Shown: piece by piece, positions 17,216 through 24,876 of the stretch
How the letters are laid out: the number at the start of each line of letters is the position of its first letter
How positions within the stretch are numbered: the first letter of the stretch is position 1
Assembly (NCBI RefSeq): GCF_016863335.1
Contig: NZ_BOOR01000065.1
Location: 1 to 64,000 of the forward strand
DNA from: Planotetraspora thailandica
GTDB lineage: Bacteria; Actinomycetota; Actinomycetes; Streptosporangiales; Streptosporangiaceae
Direction of reading: 5' to 3'
Length of the DNA: 64,000 nucleotides
Position numbers and translations under genes: made by a program
Notes under the pieces: model-generated
Database searches by the model: none
What the model was told of the DNA's origin: nothing
The model's input: the letters and a program-made list of their open reading frames with translations, nothing else

Positions 17216-18994
17216 ATGTCCGCTATGACACCGAGCACCACGATCCGCGTCGGGGGACTGGCCCTCGCCGGCATCGCCGTCGCGAGCGCCGCCATCGCCT
17301 ACGTCAGTCGCGGAGACTCCGCGACGGCTGAACGGATCTCGCTCGCCGCGGCAAAGCGCGGCACCGTCTCCGCCTACGTGTCGGCCGCGGGCAACACCGT
17401 GAACGACGGGGTCAGCGACCTGGCGTTCGGCGCGGCGGGCACGGTGCAGAAGGTGTACGTCACAGTCGGGCAGAAGGTCAAGAAGGGCCACGTCCTGGCT
17501 CGCATCGACGACACGATCGCCCGGGAGGACTACGACGCGGCCAAGGCCGCGCTCGCCGCGGCCGACGACACCCTGGACAAGGTCGAGAGCGGCACGTCGG
17601 TGACGACGACATCCGGAGGCGCGGGCGGCTCCGGCGGGGTCGTCCCGGCGGTCGCCAGAACGTCGGCCGGCACATCGGCCGGCACATCGGCCGGCACATC
17701 GGCGCGGACGTCGGGGTCGCGGGCGGGATCCGGCTCCTCTTCGGGCGGCACGAGCGGTGCGGGCGGCTCCGGCTGCGCGACGACGCGCCCGGCGAGCGAG
17801 TCGGCCGGCGAGGGCTGGCTGCCCCTCAACGTGACGCTGGTCTCCGCGGAGAGCGGCGGCCGCAACCATCCTCCGCTTCTGCTGTCCGCCGCCGGCTCCA
17901 CCCCCACGCCCACGCGGACCTCGGTGAAGACGCAGGTGAAGACGCACACGTCCGGCGGGAGCCCCCAGAGCACGGCGTACGGCAGCGGGACGGCCGGCAC
18001 ACGCCAGACATGGACGAAACACCCGAGCCCGTCACCGAGCCCCTCGCCGAGCCCGACGCCCACAGCGAGCCCGTCGCCGTCGCCGACTCCCAGCGTGACG
18101 CCCACACGCCCGACACCCACGCCCACGCCGACCTGCACGCCGGGAGGAGGCCAGGGGTCTGCCCCCGGCTCCGGACAAGGCGGCGGCCAGGGTGGCGGGC
18201 AAGGCGGCGGACCCGGCGGTGGCCAGGGTGGTGGACCGGGCGGTGGCCAGGGCGGCGCGGGCCAGGGCCGCGGCGGCTTCGGCGGTGGTTCCGGCGGCGG
18301 CGCGGGTGGGGCCGGGGGCGCGGGCGGGCGCGGTGGAACGCCGATGACCGAGGCCGAGGCCCAGGCGGCCGTGGCCAAGGCCACGACCGACCTCGCCGAC
18401 GCCAAGCAGGCGCTCGACGGTGTGACGATCAAGGCTTCCGACGACGGCACCGTCCTGTCGATCGCGGGGACGGCAGGCACGCAGTACACGGCCGGCGCCT
18501 TCATCACGCTCGGCGACCTCGCCGACCTTCAACTGCAGGCGATGGTCACCCAGTCGGACATCCAGTTCCTCAAGGTCGGGCAGAAGGCGACGATCACGCT
18601 GGCCACCCACGCGGGACAGGAGTACGACGGCACCGTCGCCCACATCGACCCGACCGCGACGACCGACGGCCAGCTCGTCCGGTACGGCGTGACCGTCTCC
18701 TTCGACGACCGCCCCGCCAACCTGCTGCTCGGCCAGAGCGCGAGCGTGCGGGTGACCACACGTGAGGCGAACGACGCCCTGTACGTCCCTGTGCAGGCGG
18801 TGAAGACCCTCGACGACGGCACGACGACGGTGACGGTCAAGCAGGGGGACAACCAGGTGCAGCGGGGGGTGAAGACGGGGGTGCGCGGTGATCAGTACGT
18901 CCAGATCACCGGCGGCCTGACCGATGGCGACCAGGTGGTGCTGCCGGGCGGCGCGGCGACGCAGGGCTTCCCGCAGGAGGGCTTCCCCGGCTGA
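17216..18994 (+). CDS. second HlyD-type membrane fusion protein with long low-complexity insert (MFP2)
   Basis: 592 residues against about 350-400 for relatives. Anchor helix at about 9-27, first half lipoyl domain (KKGHVLARIDDTIAREDY), then about 250 residues of Ser/Thr/Gly, TSAG repeats, Pro-Ser/Pro-Thr repeats and GGGQ/GGGP repeats (about 125-375), then the returning helix (EAEAQAAVAKATTDLADAKQALDG), second half lipoyl, beta-barrel and C-terminal domain. The insert replaces the tip of the alpha-hairpin. Divergent from the MacAB operon and likely shares its exporter. A single Cys lies in the Pro/Thr tract. Confidence 0.85.
   Translation: MSAMTPSTTIRVGGLALAGIAVASAAIAYVSRGDSATAERISLAAAKRGTVSAYVSAAGNTVNDGVSDLAFGAAGTVQKVYVTVGQKVKKGHVLARIDDTIAREDYDAAKAALAAADDTLDKVESGTSVTTTSGGAGGSGGVVPAVARTSAGTSAGTSAGTSARTSGSRAGSGSSSGGTSGAGGSGCATTRPASESAGEGWLPLNVTLVSAESGGRNHPPLLLSAAGSTPTPTRTSVKTQVKTHTSGGSPQSTAYGSGTAGTRQTWTKHPSPSPSPSPSPTPTASPSPSPTPSVTPTRPTPTPTPTCTPGGGQGSAPGSGQGGGQGGGQGGGPGGGQGGGPGGGQGGAGQGRGGFGGGSGGGAGGAGGAGGRGGTPMTEAEAQAAVAKATTDLADAKQALDGVTIKASDDGTVLSIAGTAGTQYTAGAFITLGDLADLQLQAMVTQSDIQFLKVGQKATITLATHAGQEYDGTVAHIDPTATTDGQLVRYGVTVSFDDRPANLLLGQSASVRVTTREANDALYVPVQAVKTLDDGTTTVTVKQGDNQVQRGVKTGVRGDQYVQITGGLTDGDQVVLPGGAATQGFPQEGFPG
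17663..17698. repeat. three exact 12-bp repeats (TSAG codons)
   Basis: TCGGCCGGCACA is repeated three times without mismatch inside the low-complexity insert of MFP2, encoding SAGT units. A slippage-prone coding minisatellite. Confidence 0.9.
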
Positions 18995-19021
18995 CGCCGG
19001 CGCCTCTGCCGGTACGGCTTT

Positions 19022-19060
19022 GTGGCCGGCCTCCCGGGAACCGCGCGGGAGACCGGCCAC
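19022..19060. terminator. bidirectional hairpin between convergent genes
   Basis: A 15-bp inverted repeat with one mismatch (left arm 19022-19036, right arm 19046-19060, 9-nt loop) lies between the end of MFP2 and the end of the small secreted protein gene. It is a GC-rich stem without a T-run, as is common in actinomycetes. Confidence 0.75.
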
Positions 19061-19110
19061 GTTCAGATCACTGCTTCCTCACGGCAGACGTGGCAGCGAG
19101 AGCTCGGGCC

Positions 19111-19470
19111 TCAGTAGCTCTTCGCCTTCGACTCGGAGTCGGAGTCGGAGTCGTCGTCCTGCCTCTGCCACGGGTTGGACTCGTTCTGCTCCTTCTGGAA
19201 CGGCGTCACGACCAGCGTGAAGTCGCGCAGCAGGTGCTGGCGCTGGAACTCGTGCTGACGCGCGTGCTGGAACTCGTGCAGGCGGTTCGAGTTGCGGTTG
19301 TGGTTCCGGCCACCCCGGCCAAAGCCGCCGCCGCAACCGCCGCCGCAGCCGCCGCCCATGACGACAGCGGCGTTCGCGGAGGTGCTCACCGCGGTGCCGA
19401 GGGCGACGGCGCCACCGGTCAGCGCGGTGCCGATGGCGAGAACCCCGACGAGGCTCTTGAAGTTGCGCAT
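19111..19470 (-). CDS. small secreted Gly/Cys- and Asp/Ser-rich protein
   Basis: 119 residues from the ATG at 19470, preceded by GGGGGA at proper spacing. An N-terminal signal peptide (about 1-34, ending ANA) precedes GGGCGGGCGGGFGRGG, an Asn/His/Arg/Gln-rich middle (HEFQHARQHEFQRQH), and an acidic tail with DDDSDSDSES. There are two Cys in the mature part. No known domain. It follows an AT-rich leader of about 300 bp and lies downstream of a two-component operon on the same strand, which may control it. Function unknown; metal or wall binding is speculation. Confidence 0.7.
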   Translation of the reverse strand: MRNFKSLVGVLAIGTALTGGAVALGTAVSTSANAAVVMGGGCGGGCGGGFGRGGRNHNRNSNRLHEFQHARQHEFQRQHLLRDFTLVVTPFQKEQNESNPWQRQDDDSDSDSESKAKSY

Positions 19471-19783
19471 TTCATATCCCCCTTGAAAGGACACCTGTCC
19501 TGTGCTCCGATTTCATCCCGATAACCGGGAAATGCGTTTCCGATGGCCCTTATCGGACCATTCCGCATTGTCTTGCTTCCGCAGGCGACGAGGCGATAAA
19601 CGGCAGCGAGGGGCTTTTGCATCACGCTTATCTCTTTATTGACCGCGTTAAATCAGTACGAAGCACTTTAGTGCCAAATGCTATTTATGTCCGATTAGAG
19701 ATGTCCGAATAGAGGTGATATATCAGCCTTTAGTGCCAGGAATTCGCTGGCATGGCCGTAGGGCAGAGCAGCGACGGGTACGC
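19471..19783. promoter_or_regulatory. AT-rich leader/promoter region of the secreted protein gene
   Basis: A 313-bp gap on the minus strand between the end of the histidine kinase gene and the secreted protein start. It is much richer in A/T than the surroundings (for example 19640-19735), suggesting a regulatory region. It contains a 14-bp tandem repeat (19688-19715) and two copies of TTTAGTGCCA about 60 bp apart (near 19668 and 19729). No open frame there is convincing. Confidence 0.5.
19688..19715. repeat. 14-bp tandem direct repeat, candidate regulator site
   Basis: TGTCCGATTAGAGA (19688-19701) is followed immediately by TGTCCGAATAGAGG (19702-19715), 12 of 14 identical. Tandem half-sites upstream of the secreted protein gene could bind the response regulator encoded at 21358-22068. 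Confidence 0.5.
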
Positions 19784-21352
19784 CTACCGGCGGGCTTCTG
19801 GCTCGGCCGGCAACGCCTCGGGATCGATGAGAAGCGTCTCGGATTCCGGCAGGAACTCCTCGGGTTCACCCGCCAGGCCCTCGGATGGGTCCTCGGATTC
19901 CGGCAGGAACTCCTCGGGTTCATCCGCCAGGCCCTCGGATGGGTCCTCGGATTCCGGGAGGAGCGCCTCAGGCGAGAGCGGCAGCATGATGCGGAACGCG
20001 GCGCCTTCACCCGGCGCGGTCTCGACGGTGACCCGCCCGCCATGGGCCCGCACGAGCGAGTCGACGATCGCCAGGCCGAGCCCGCTGCCGGCCCCGGCGG
20101 GCCGCGTCCTCGACGGGTCGGCGCGATAGAACCGCTCGAAGACCCGCTCGGCCTGCTCGCGGGTGAGCCCGGGACCGTGGTCGGCGACCTCGACGACCGC
20201 CAGCGTGCCCTCCACGCCCAGCCTGACGGTGATCGGCGTGCCCTCGGGCGTGTGGATTCTGGCGTTGCTCAACAGGTTGCCGATGACCTGGCGCAGCCGC
20301 ACATCGTCTCCCAGGACGATGAGCGCCGCGTCGCCGTCGATGCTCAGCCGGACGTCGCGGTCAGGGCACAGGATCGACGTGTCGTGCACCGCGTCGGCGG
20401 CGAGGGCGAGCAGGTCGACCGGCTCCGACTGAAGCGGTCTTTGCTGGTCGAGCCGGGCGAGCAGCAGCAGGTCCTCGACGAGCAGGCCCATGCGTGCGGC
20501 CTCGCTCTCGATCCTGCGCATCAGCCGATTCACGTCGGCGTCCGGCACCTGCCGGTGGAACTCCGCGAATCCCCTGATCGACGTGAGGGGCGTCCTCAGC
20601 TCGTGGGACGCGTCGGCGACGAAACGCCGCATCCGCGCCTCCGACTCCCGGGCCGAGGCCTCCGACGCCGCGCGCGCCGCGAACGCCGCCTCGATCTGGG
20701 CGAGCATGCCGTTGAGCGAGCGGGCCAGGCGGCCGACCTCGGTCCTGGGGTCGCGATCGGGGATGCGGCTGCTGAGGTGTCCTTCGGCGATGTCCTGCGC
20801 GGTCTTCTCGATCTCGGTGAGCGGGCGCAGACTGCGCCGTACGATCACGACGGCGACGACGGCGAGGACGACCATCACGGCGCCGCCGACCAGCAGTTCG
20901 ATGAGCGCGAGCCGGCCGGTGATCTGCCGCACCGACGCGAAGTCGACGGCGACGACCACGCTGCCGAGGCCGCTGACCGGAACCGCCCGGGCGCGCCACA
21001 GACCGTCGCCCGACACCGCCGCGACGGTCTGGGGCGTCTGCAAGGTGACGGCGGCGGGGCCGGGCAGATTCTCGACGGCCAGCCCCGCCTGCGCGGCGAC
21101 CAGCTTCCCGGTGTCGTCGTGAACCTCGACACGGCCCTCCGGGGGCACGCGGAGCCGGGCCAGCACGGTGGGCCCGCGTTGCAGGCGCAGCACCACGTCG
21201 TCGGTGACCATGCCGAGCTGCATGTCGACCCGGGAGACGAGGTAGTGGCGCAACAGCGAGACGCTGCCCAGGCCGATGACGGTCATGGCCACGGCCACGA
21301 GCGCGAGCATGGCCGCAGTCAGCCGGATCCGCAGCGGCGTGCGCCCCGACAC
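19784..21352 (-). CDS. sensor histidine kinase with acidic repeat tail
   Basis: 522 residues from the GTG at 21352, 5 bp after the response regulator stop. Membrane helix 1 (about 11-36), extracytoplasmic loop, helix 2 (about 149-171), HAMP, HisKA with H250 in ADASHELRTPLTSIRG, HATPase with DHGPGLT and GSGLGLAIV. The catalytic domain is complete by about residue 460; an extra Glu/Pro/Ser-rich tail of about 55 residues follows, built from an 18-residue repeat (ESEDPSEGLADEPEEFLP). Such a tail is not part of the kinase fold. Confidence 0.92.
   Translation of the reverse strand: MSGRTPLRIRLTAAMLALVAVAMTVIGLGSVSLLRHYLVSRVDMQLGMVTDDVVLRLQRGPTVLARLRVPPEGRVEVHDDTGKLVAAQAGLAVENLPGPAAVTLQTPQTVAAVSGDGLWRARAVPVSGLGSVVVAVDFASVRQITGRLALIELLVGGAVMVVLAVVAVVIVRRSLRPLTEIEKTAQDIAEGHLSSRIPDRDPRTEVGRLARSLNGMLAQIEAAFAARAASEASARESEARMRRFVADASHELRTPLTSIRGFAEFHRQVPDADVNRLMRRIESEAARMGLLVEDLLLLARLDQQRPLQSEPVDLLALAADAVHDTSILCPDRDVRLSIDGDAALIVLGDDVRLRQVIGNLLSNARIHTPEGTPITVRLGVEGTLAVVEVADHGPGLTREQAERVFERFYRADPSRTRPAGAGSGLGLAIVDSLVRAHGGRVTVETAPGEGAAFRIMLPLSPEALLPESEDPSEGLADEPEEFLPESEDPSEGLAGEPEEFLPESETLLIDPEALPAEPEARR
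19841..19960. repeat. 54-bp tandem repeat in the kinase tail
   Basis: Copy 1 at 19841-19894 and copy 2 at 19895-19948 differ at one base (near 19922), and a third partial copy begins at 19949. The period is a multiple of three and keeps the frame, giving an 18-residue acidic repeat. The near identity implies a recent duplication. Confidence 0.92.
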
Positions 21353-21357
21353 GGCGC

Positions 21358-22068
21358 TCAGGCGGTGCTCGGCGGCGTCCGCATGACGTATCCGACGCCC
21401 CGCAGGGTGTGGATGAGCCGCGGATGGGCGTTGTCGAGCTTGCGGCGGAGCACCGAGACATAGGACTCGACGATTCCGGCGTCGCCCCGGAAGTCGTAGT
21501 CCCACACGTGGTCGAGGATCTGCGCCTTGGACAGGACCCGCCCGGCGTTGGCCATGAAGTAGCGCAACAGCTTGAACTCCGTCGGCGACAGCGGCACGGC
21601 GGCCCCCGCCCGCCAGACCTCGTGCGACTCCTCGTCGAGCTCGATGTCGGCGAAGGTCAGCCGGGGCGCAACGGCCATCGGGTCGCCGCTCGTACGGCGG
21701 AGCACCGCCCTGATCCGCGCGACGACCTCTTCGAGGCTGAAGGGCTTGGTCACGTAGTCGTCCCCGCCGAGGGTCAGACCACGGATCTTGTCCTCCGTCG
21801 CGTCCCGGGCGGTCAGGAAGACCACCGGCGTGTGGGTGCCGCCACCACGCAGCCTGCGCACGATGTCGAAGCCGTCCATGTCGGGCAGCATGACGTCGAG
21901 AACGATCAGGTCAGGCCGGTGACGCTGGGCGGCCGTGACCGCCTCGCCTCCGTTTGAGGCGGTGTTGACCTCGAACCCCGCGAACCGCAGGCTGGCGGCG
22001 AGGAGTTCCAAGATGTTGGGCTCGTCTTCGACGACGAGCAGCCGGGCTTCTGGAGATGCTGTGACCAT
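21358..22068 (-). CDS. OmpR-family response regulator
   Basis: 236 residues. Receiver with E14/D15, phospho-acceptor D58 (LIVLDVMLPD) and the intact LGGDDYVTKPF motif; winged-helix domain with LSPTEFKLLRYFM and ESYVSVLRRKLD. Close in sequence to the regulator at 12589-13278, so the two systems are paralogues. Pairs with the kinase 5 bp downstream. The gene lies only 13 bp after L-2-hydroxyglutarate oxidase on the same strand, so all three are probably co-transcribed. Confidence 0.93.
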   Translation of the reverse strand: MVTASPEARLLVVEDEPNILELLAASLRFAGFEVNTASNGGEAVTAAQRHRPDLIVLDVMLPDMDGFDIVRRLRGGGTHTPVVFLTARDATEDKIRGLTLGGDDYVTKPFSLEEVVARIRAVLRRTSGDPMAVAPRLTFADIELDEESHEVWRAGAAVPLSPTEFKLLRYFMANAGRVLSKAQILDHVWDYDFRGDAGIVESYVSVLRRKLDNAHPRLIHTLRGVGYVMRTPPSTA

Positions 22069-22081
22069 GGCAGACAGAACT

Positions 22082-23272
22082 CTAGGAGTTCGGAGTTAAG
22101 GGAGCCGTTAAGGCGATATGTCGGGCGATCGCCAGGCTCGACGTCGCGGCCGGCGAGGGCGCGTTCCTGACCAGGACGACTCGTCCCTGCACGTCGATCG
22201 CGAAGTCGTCGAGCAGCTTGCCGTCCCTTGCCACGGCCTGGGCCCGCACTCCGCCGCGCGTCTTGACGATGTCGGCCGAGGTCAGCGCGGGCACGTACCG
22301 CCGGGCCGCCGACAGGAACGCCCGCTTCGCCAACGAGCCGTACACCTCGCGCACGCCGGTCTTCCAGTGCTCGGCGGCCATCCGCCGGGTGCCGGGCCAG
22401 GTGACGATCCGGCGCAGGTCCCGCACGGAGACGTCGCCCCACGAGTAGCCCTCCAGGGCGAGCGCCAGCACCGCGTTGGGCCCGACCAGCACCTCGTCGT
22501 CGATCCTCCGGGTCAGGTGGACGCCGAGGAAGGGGTAACGCGGATCGGGCACCGGATAGATCAGTCCGCGCACCATGGCCTTCGCCGTGTCGGTCAGCTT
22601 GTAGTACTCGCCCCTGAAGGGAATGATCCGCAGGTCTCCCGGCGCCTTGGCCATCGCGGCCACCCGGTCTGTGCCGAGCCCCGCGCACGAGATCACCCGA
22701 TCGAAGGTGAACCGGGACGTGCCGGCCACCACCTCGACGCCGCGTGAGGTCTCCCGAAGCGCCCGCACCGGATGCGAGAGCCGTACGGAGCCACCCGTCT
22801 CGGCCACGTCGGCGGCGAGGCGGCGCGCGATGGCGGGGAAGTCGGTGATCGCGGTGTGCGGCGAGTGGACCGCGGCGACGCCGACGGCGTCCGGCTCGAT
22901 CTCGCGCAACCCGAGCGCGTCGAGTTCGGCGATGCCGGGCACCTGGTTCTCCCTGGCCCGCTCGGCGATCCTGCGCAGCCCGGCCATCTCGCCGCGGGTC
23001 GAGGCGATCACGAGCTTGCCCACCTCGTCGTACGGCAGGCGGTGCTCGGCGCAATATTCGCGGAGCATCGCCATGCCGTCACGGCAGAGGGTGGCCTTGA
23101 GCGATCCAGGGGTGTAATAGATCCCCGCGTGCACGACGCCGCTGTTGTGCCCGGTCTGGTGGGCGGCGACCTCGGATTCCTTGTCGAGCACGGTCACCTC
23201 GGCGCCCGACTGCGCCAGCTCCCGGGCGACGGCGAGGCCCAGGATTCCCGCGCCGATGATTCCCAGCTTCAT
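22082..23272 (-). CDS. lhgO: L-2-hydroxyglutarate oxidase
   Basis: 396 residues, DAO-fold flavoprotein. N-terminal dinucleotide motif GIIGAGILGLAVAREL, then QTGHNSGVVHAGIYYTPGSLKA, a signature of the LhgO/YgaF family; C-terminal RGGVRAQAV and DFAIDVQG and NAPSPAATSSLAIA also match. It oxidises L-2-hydroxyglutarate to 2-oxoglutarate, clearing the side product of promiscuous dehydrogenases. First gene of a probable operon with a two-component system, an unusual pairing. Confidence 0.92.
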   Translation of the reverse strand: MKLGIIGAGILGLAVARELAQSGAEVTVLDKESEVAAHQTGHNSGVVHAGIYYTPGSLKATLCRDGMAMLREYCAEHRLPYDEVGKLVIASTRGEMAGLRRIAERARENQVPGIAELDALGLREIEPDAVGVAAVHSPHTAITDFPAIARRLAADVAETGGSVRLSHPVRALRETSRGVEVVAGTSRFTFDRVISCAGLGTDRVAAMAKAPGDLRIIPFRGEYYKLTDTAKAMVRGLIYPVPDPRYPFLGVHLTRRIDDEVLVGPNAVLALALEGYSWGDVSVRDLRRIVTWPGTRRMAAEHWKTGVREVYGSLAKRAFLSAARRYVPALTSADIVKTRGGVRAQAVARDGKLLDDFAIDVQGRVVLVRNAPSPAATSSLAIARHIALTAPLTPNS

Positions 23273-23400
23273 TTCGCTCCGGTGGTCATGCGGCGGTTTA
23301 TGGGCACCATGCCGTCATTGTCCCCTAGCGGTATACGCGGCGTCTCCCACTCGGCGGAGATCCATTCATGATCGAACTGTTGTTCGGTAGCCTGGATCGC

Positions 23401-23763
23401 ATGTATGTGCCGCCAGGATGGCCGCCGGAGGTCAGCCCGCCGGGCAGCCCCGACTGGGAGAGGTCCGCGACGGCATGGCTCCTCGACGCCGTGCCGCCCG
23501 ACTACCGGGCCTACGAGGTGCTGCGCCGCCACCCGGTGGCGCTGGCCAGGATGGCCGGCCGGCACGTCCGGGCGGCGATCGAGGCGGCAAGGGAGGGGTA
23601 CCGCGGCGCCGCCGTCGACCTGAAGGACCACCTGCCGCCGCACGCGGTCGAGGCGGTGCTGGAGGTCTACCGGCGCGAGGGTCCCCGGCTCGTACGGCTG
23701 GCCGGGGCCGTGGACCTCGTGGAGCGCGCCCTGCGCGGGGAGCACTTCGTCGAGAGGTTCTAG
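23401..23763 (+). CDS. conserved actinobacterial protein of unknown function
   Basis: 120 residues from the ATG at 23401 (MYVPPGWPPEV), preferred over an in-frame ATG at 23368 because the protein is compact from there. Mostly helical and charged; recognisable strings are DWERSATAWLLDAVPPDYR and YEVLRRHPVALARMAGRHV. No signal peptide, membrane helix or known catalytic motif. I recall similar proteins of this length across actinomycetes but cannot name a function. Confidence 0.8.
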   Translation: MYVPPGWPPEVSPPGSPDWERSATAWLLDAVPPDYRAYEVLRRHPVALARMAGRHVRAAIEAAREGYRGAAVDLKDHLPPHAVEAVLEVYRREGPRLVRLAGAVDLVERALRGEHFVERF

Positions 23764-23770
23764 GCACTCT

Positions 23771-24832
23771 CTAGCGCGCGGTGCGCCAGGCGATCAGCGC
23801 GATGACGCCGATGGCCCCGGCGGCGACCGCCGCCCATAAGGCGATCATCAGGCCCGAGACTCCGCCGTCCCCGGACGTGGCCGGCGCCGCCTCCGGGGTG
23901 GTGTCCGGCCGTGCCGTGCCGTCCGGCCGGGGTGTGGCGGTCGGGGTGACGCGCGGGCGCGCATCGGCGGGCAGCGGCACCTCGTAGACCGGGCTGTCTT
24001 CACCTTCAGAGCCCGTGAGCAGGTCGGCGCCGTCCCGCGTGTAGGTGATCGACTCGGCCTGGTCGAGCGGCGGCATCGAGACGCGTGCGATCTGGCGGCC
24101 GGGCGAGCGATACACGGTGGCGGAGAAGTACGTGCGGATCACGAAGCTCGACCCGTCGGGGGCGAAGGCCGCGTCGGTGGCCATGATGGGCGCCGGCCCC
24201 ACCCGGCGCAGCACGTTGACCTGGTCGGTCCGCAGTTTCGCCGGAGCCTGGTAGATCGATCCGGAGAACTCCTTGCTGACGATGTAGAGCCGGTTCGTGC
24301 GGGGATCGACCATGAGGCCCTCGGCGTTGCGGGCCCCGTCCTTGTAGCGGAAGCGGTAGCGGATCGCGGGCAGCGTCGCGTCGGCCATCGTGCGCGGCTC
24401 CATCACCTTGTAGACGGAGATGTCGGACCAGGCGCCCTCGAGGTTGTCCCCGATGTCGCCGATCCACAACACGCCTCTGCCCGTCTTGGGGTCGGTGGTG
24501 GCCGCCATTCCCTCCCAGTCGCGGGCGGTCGCCCCTGCGAGGGTGAACGCCGCTCGCGTGCGGCCGTCCGGCCCGACAGCGAAGACCTGCGGGCTCCCGC
24601 CGCTGTCGTTGTGGGTGTAGACGATGCCCTTGTGCGTGGGCGAGACCGCGAGCCCGCTCGACTCGGTGATCCTCGAGTCCTTGATGGTGAAGAGCCGATG
24701 CCCGTCGTCGGCGTGGGCGCTCGCGGGGACGAGCGGCCCGGCGAGGGACGCCACAAGGACGATCATCACCGGCCGTGCGATCCGTGCGATGCGATCCGCC
24801 CCCGGCCGTGATGTCCCCATGCGCGCCATCAT
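23771..24832 (-). CDS. secreted/membrane-anchored beta-propeller-like protein
   Basis: About 353 residues from ATG 24832; ATG 24865 and 24820 are alternatives. Signal peptide (hydrophobic run ending PASAHADD), then a repetitive beta region (SSGLAVSPTHKGIVYTHNDSGG, DWEGMAATTDP, IGDIGDNLEGAW, YRFRYKDGARNAEGLMVDP) typical of SdiA-regulated/esterase-like WD-type propellers, a Pro/Thr linker (about 280-315) and a C-terminal membrane helix (about 322-346) followed by RTAR. Likely tethered outside the cell membrane. Substrate unknown. Confidence 0.75.
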   Translation of the reverse strand: MMARMGTSRPGADRIARIARPVMIVLVASLAGPLVPASAHADDGHRLFTIKDSRITESSGLAVSPTHKGIVYTHNDSGGSPQVFAVGPDGRTRAAFTLAGATARDWEGMAATTDPKTGRGVLWIGDIGDNLEGAWSDISVYKVMEPRTMADATLPAIRYRFRYKDGARNAEGLMVDPRTNRLYIVSKEFSGSIYQAPAKLRTDQVNVLRRVGPAPIMATDAAFAPDGSSFVIRTYFSATVYRSPGRQIARVSMPPLDQAESITYTRDGADLLTGSEGEDSPVYEVPLPADARPRVTPTATPRPDGTARPDTTPEAAPATSGDGGVSGLMIALWAAVAAGAIGVIALIAWRTAR

Positions 24833-24876
24833 CCCCGATGGATCACCTTCCACGCGCGGATGCATAGTCTGGGCGA

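Noticed and set aside
19841..19960. CRISPR-like repeat
   Set aside because: The 54-bp units are directly adjacent with no spacers and keep a reading frame; it is a coding tandem repeat.
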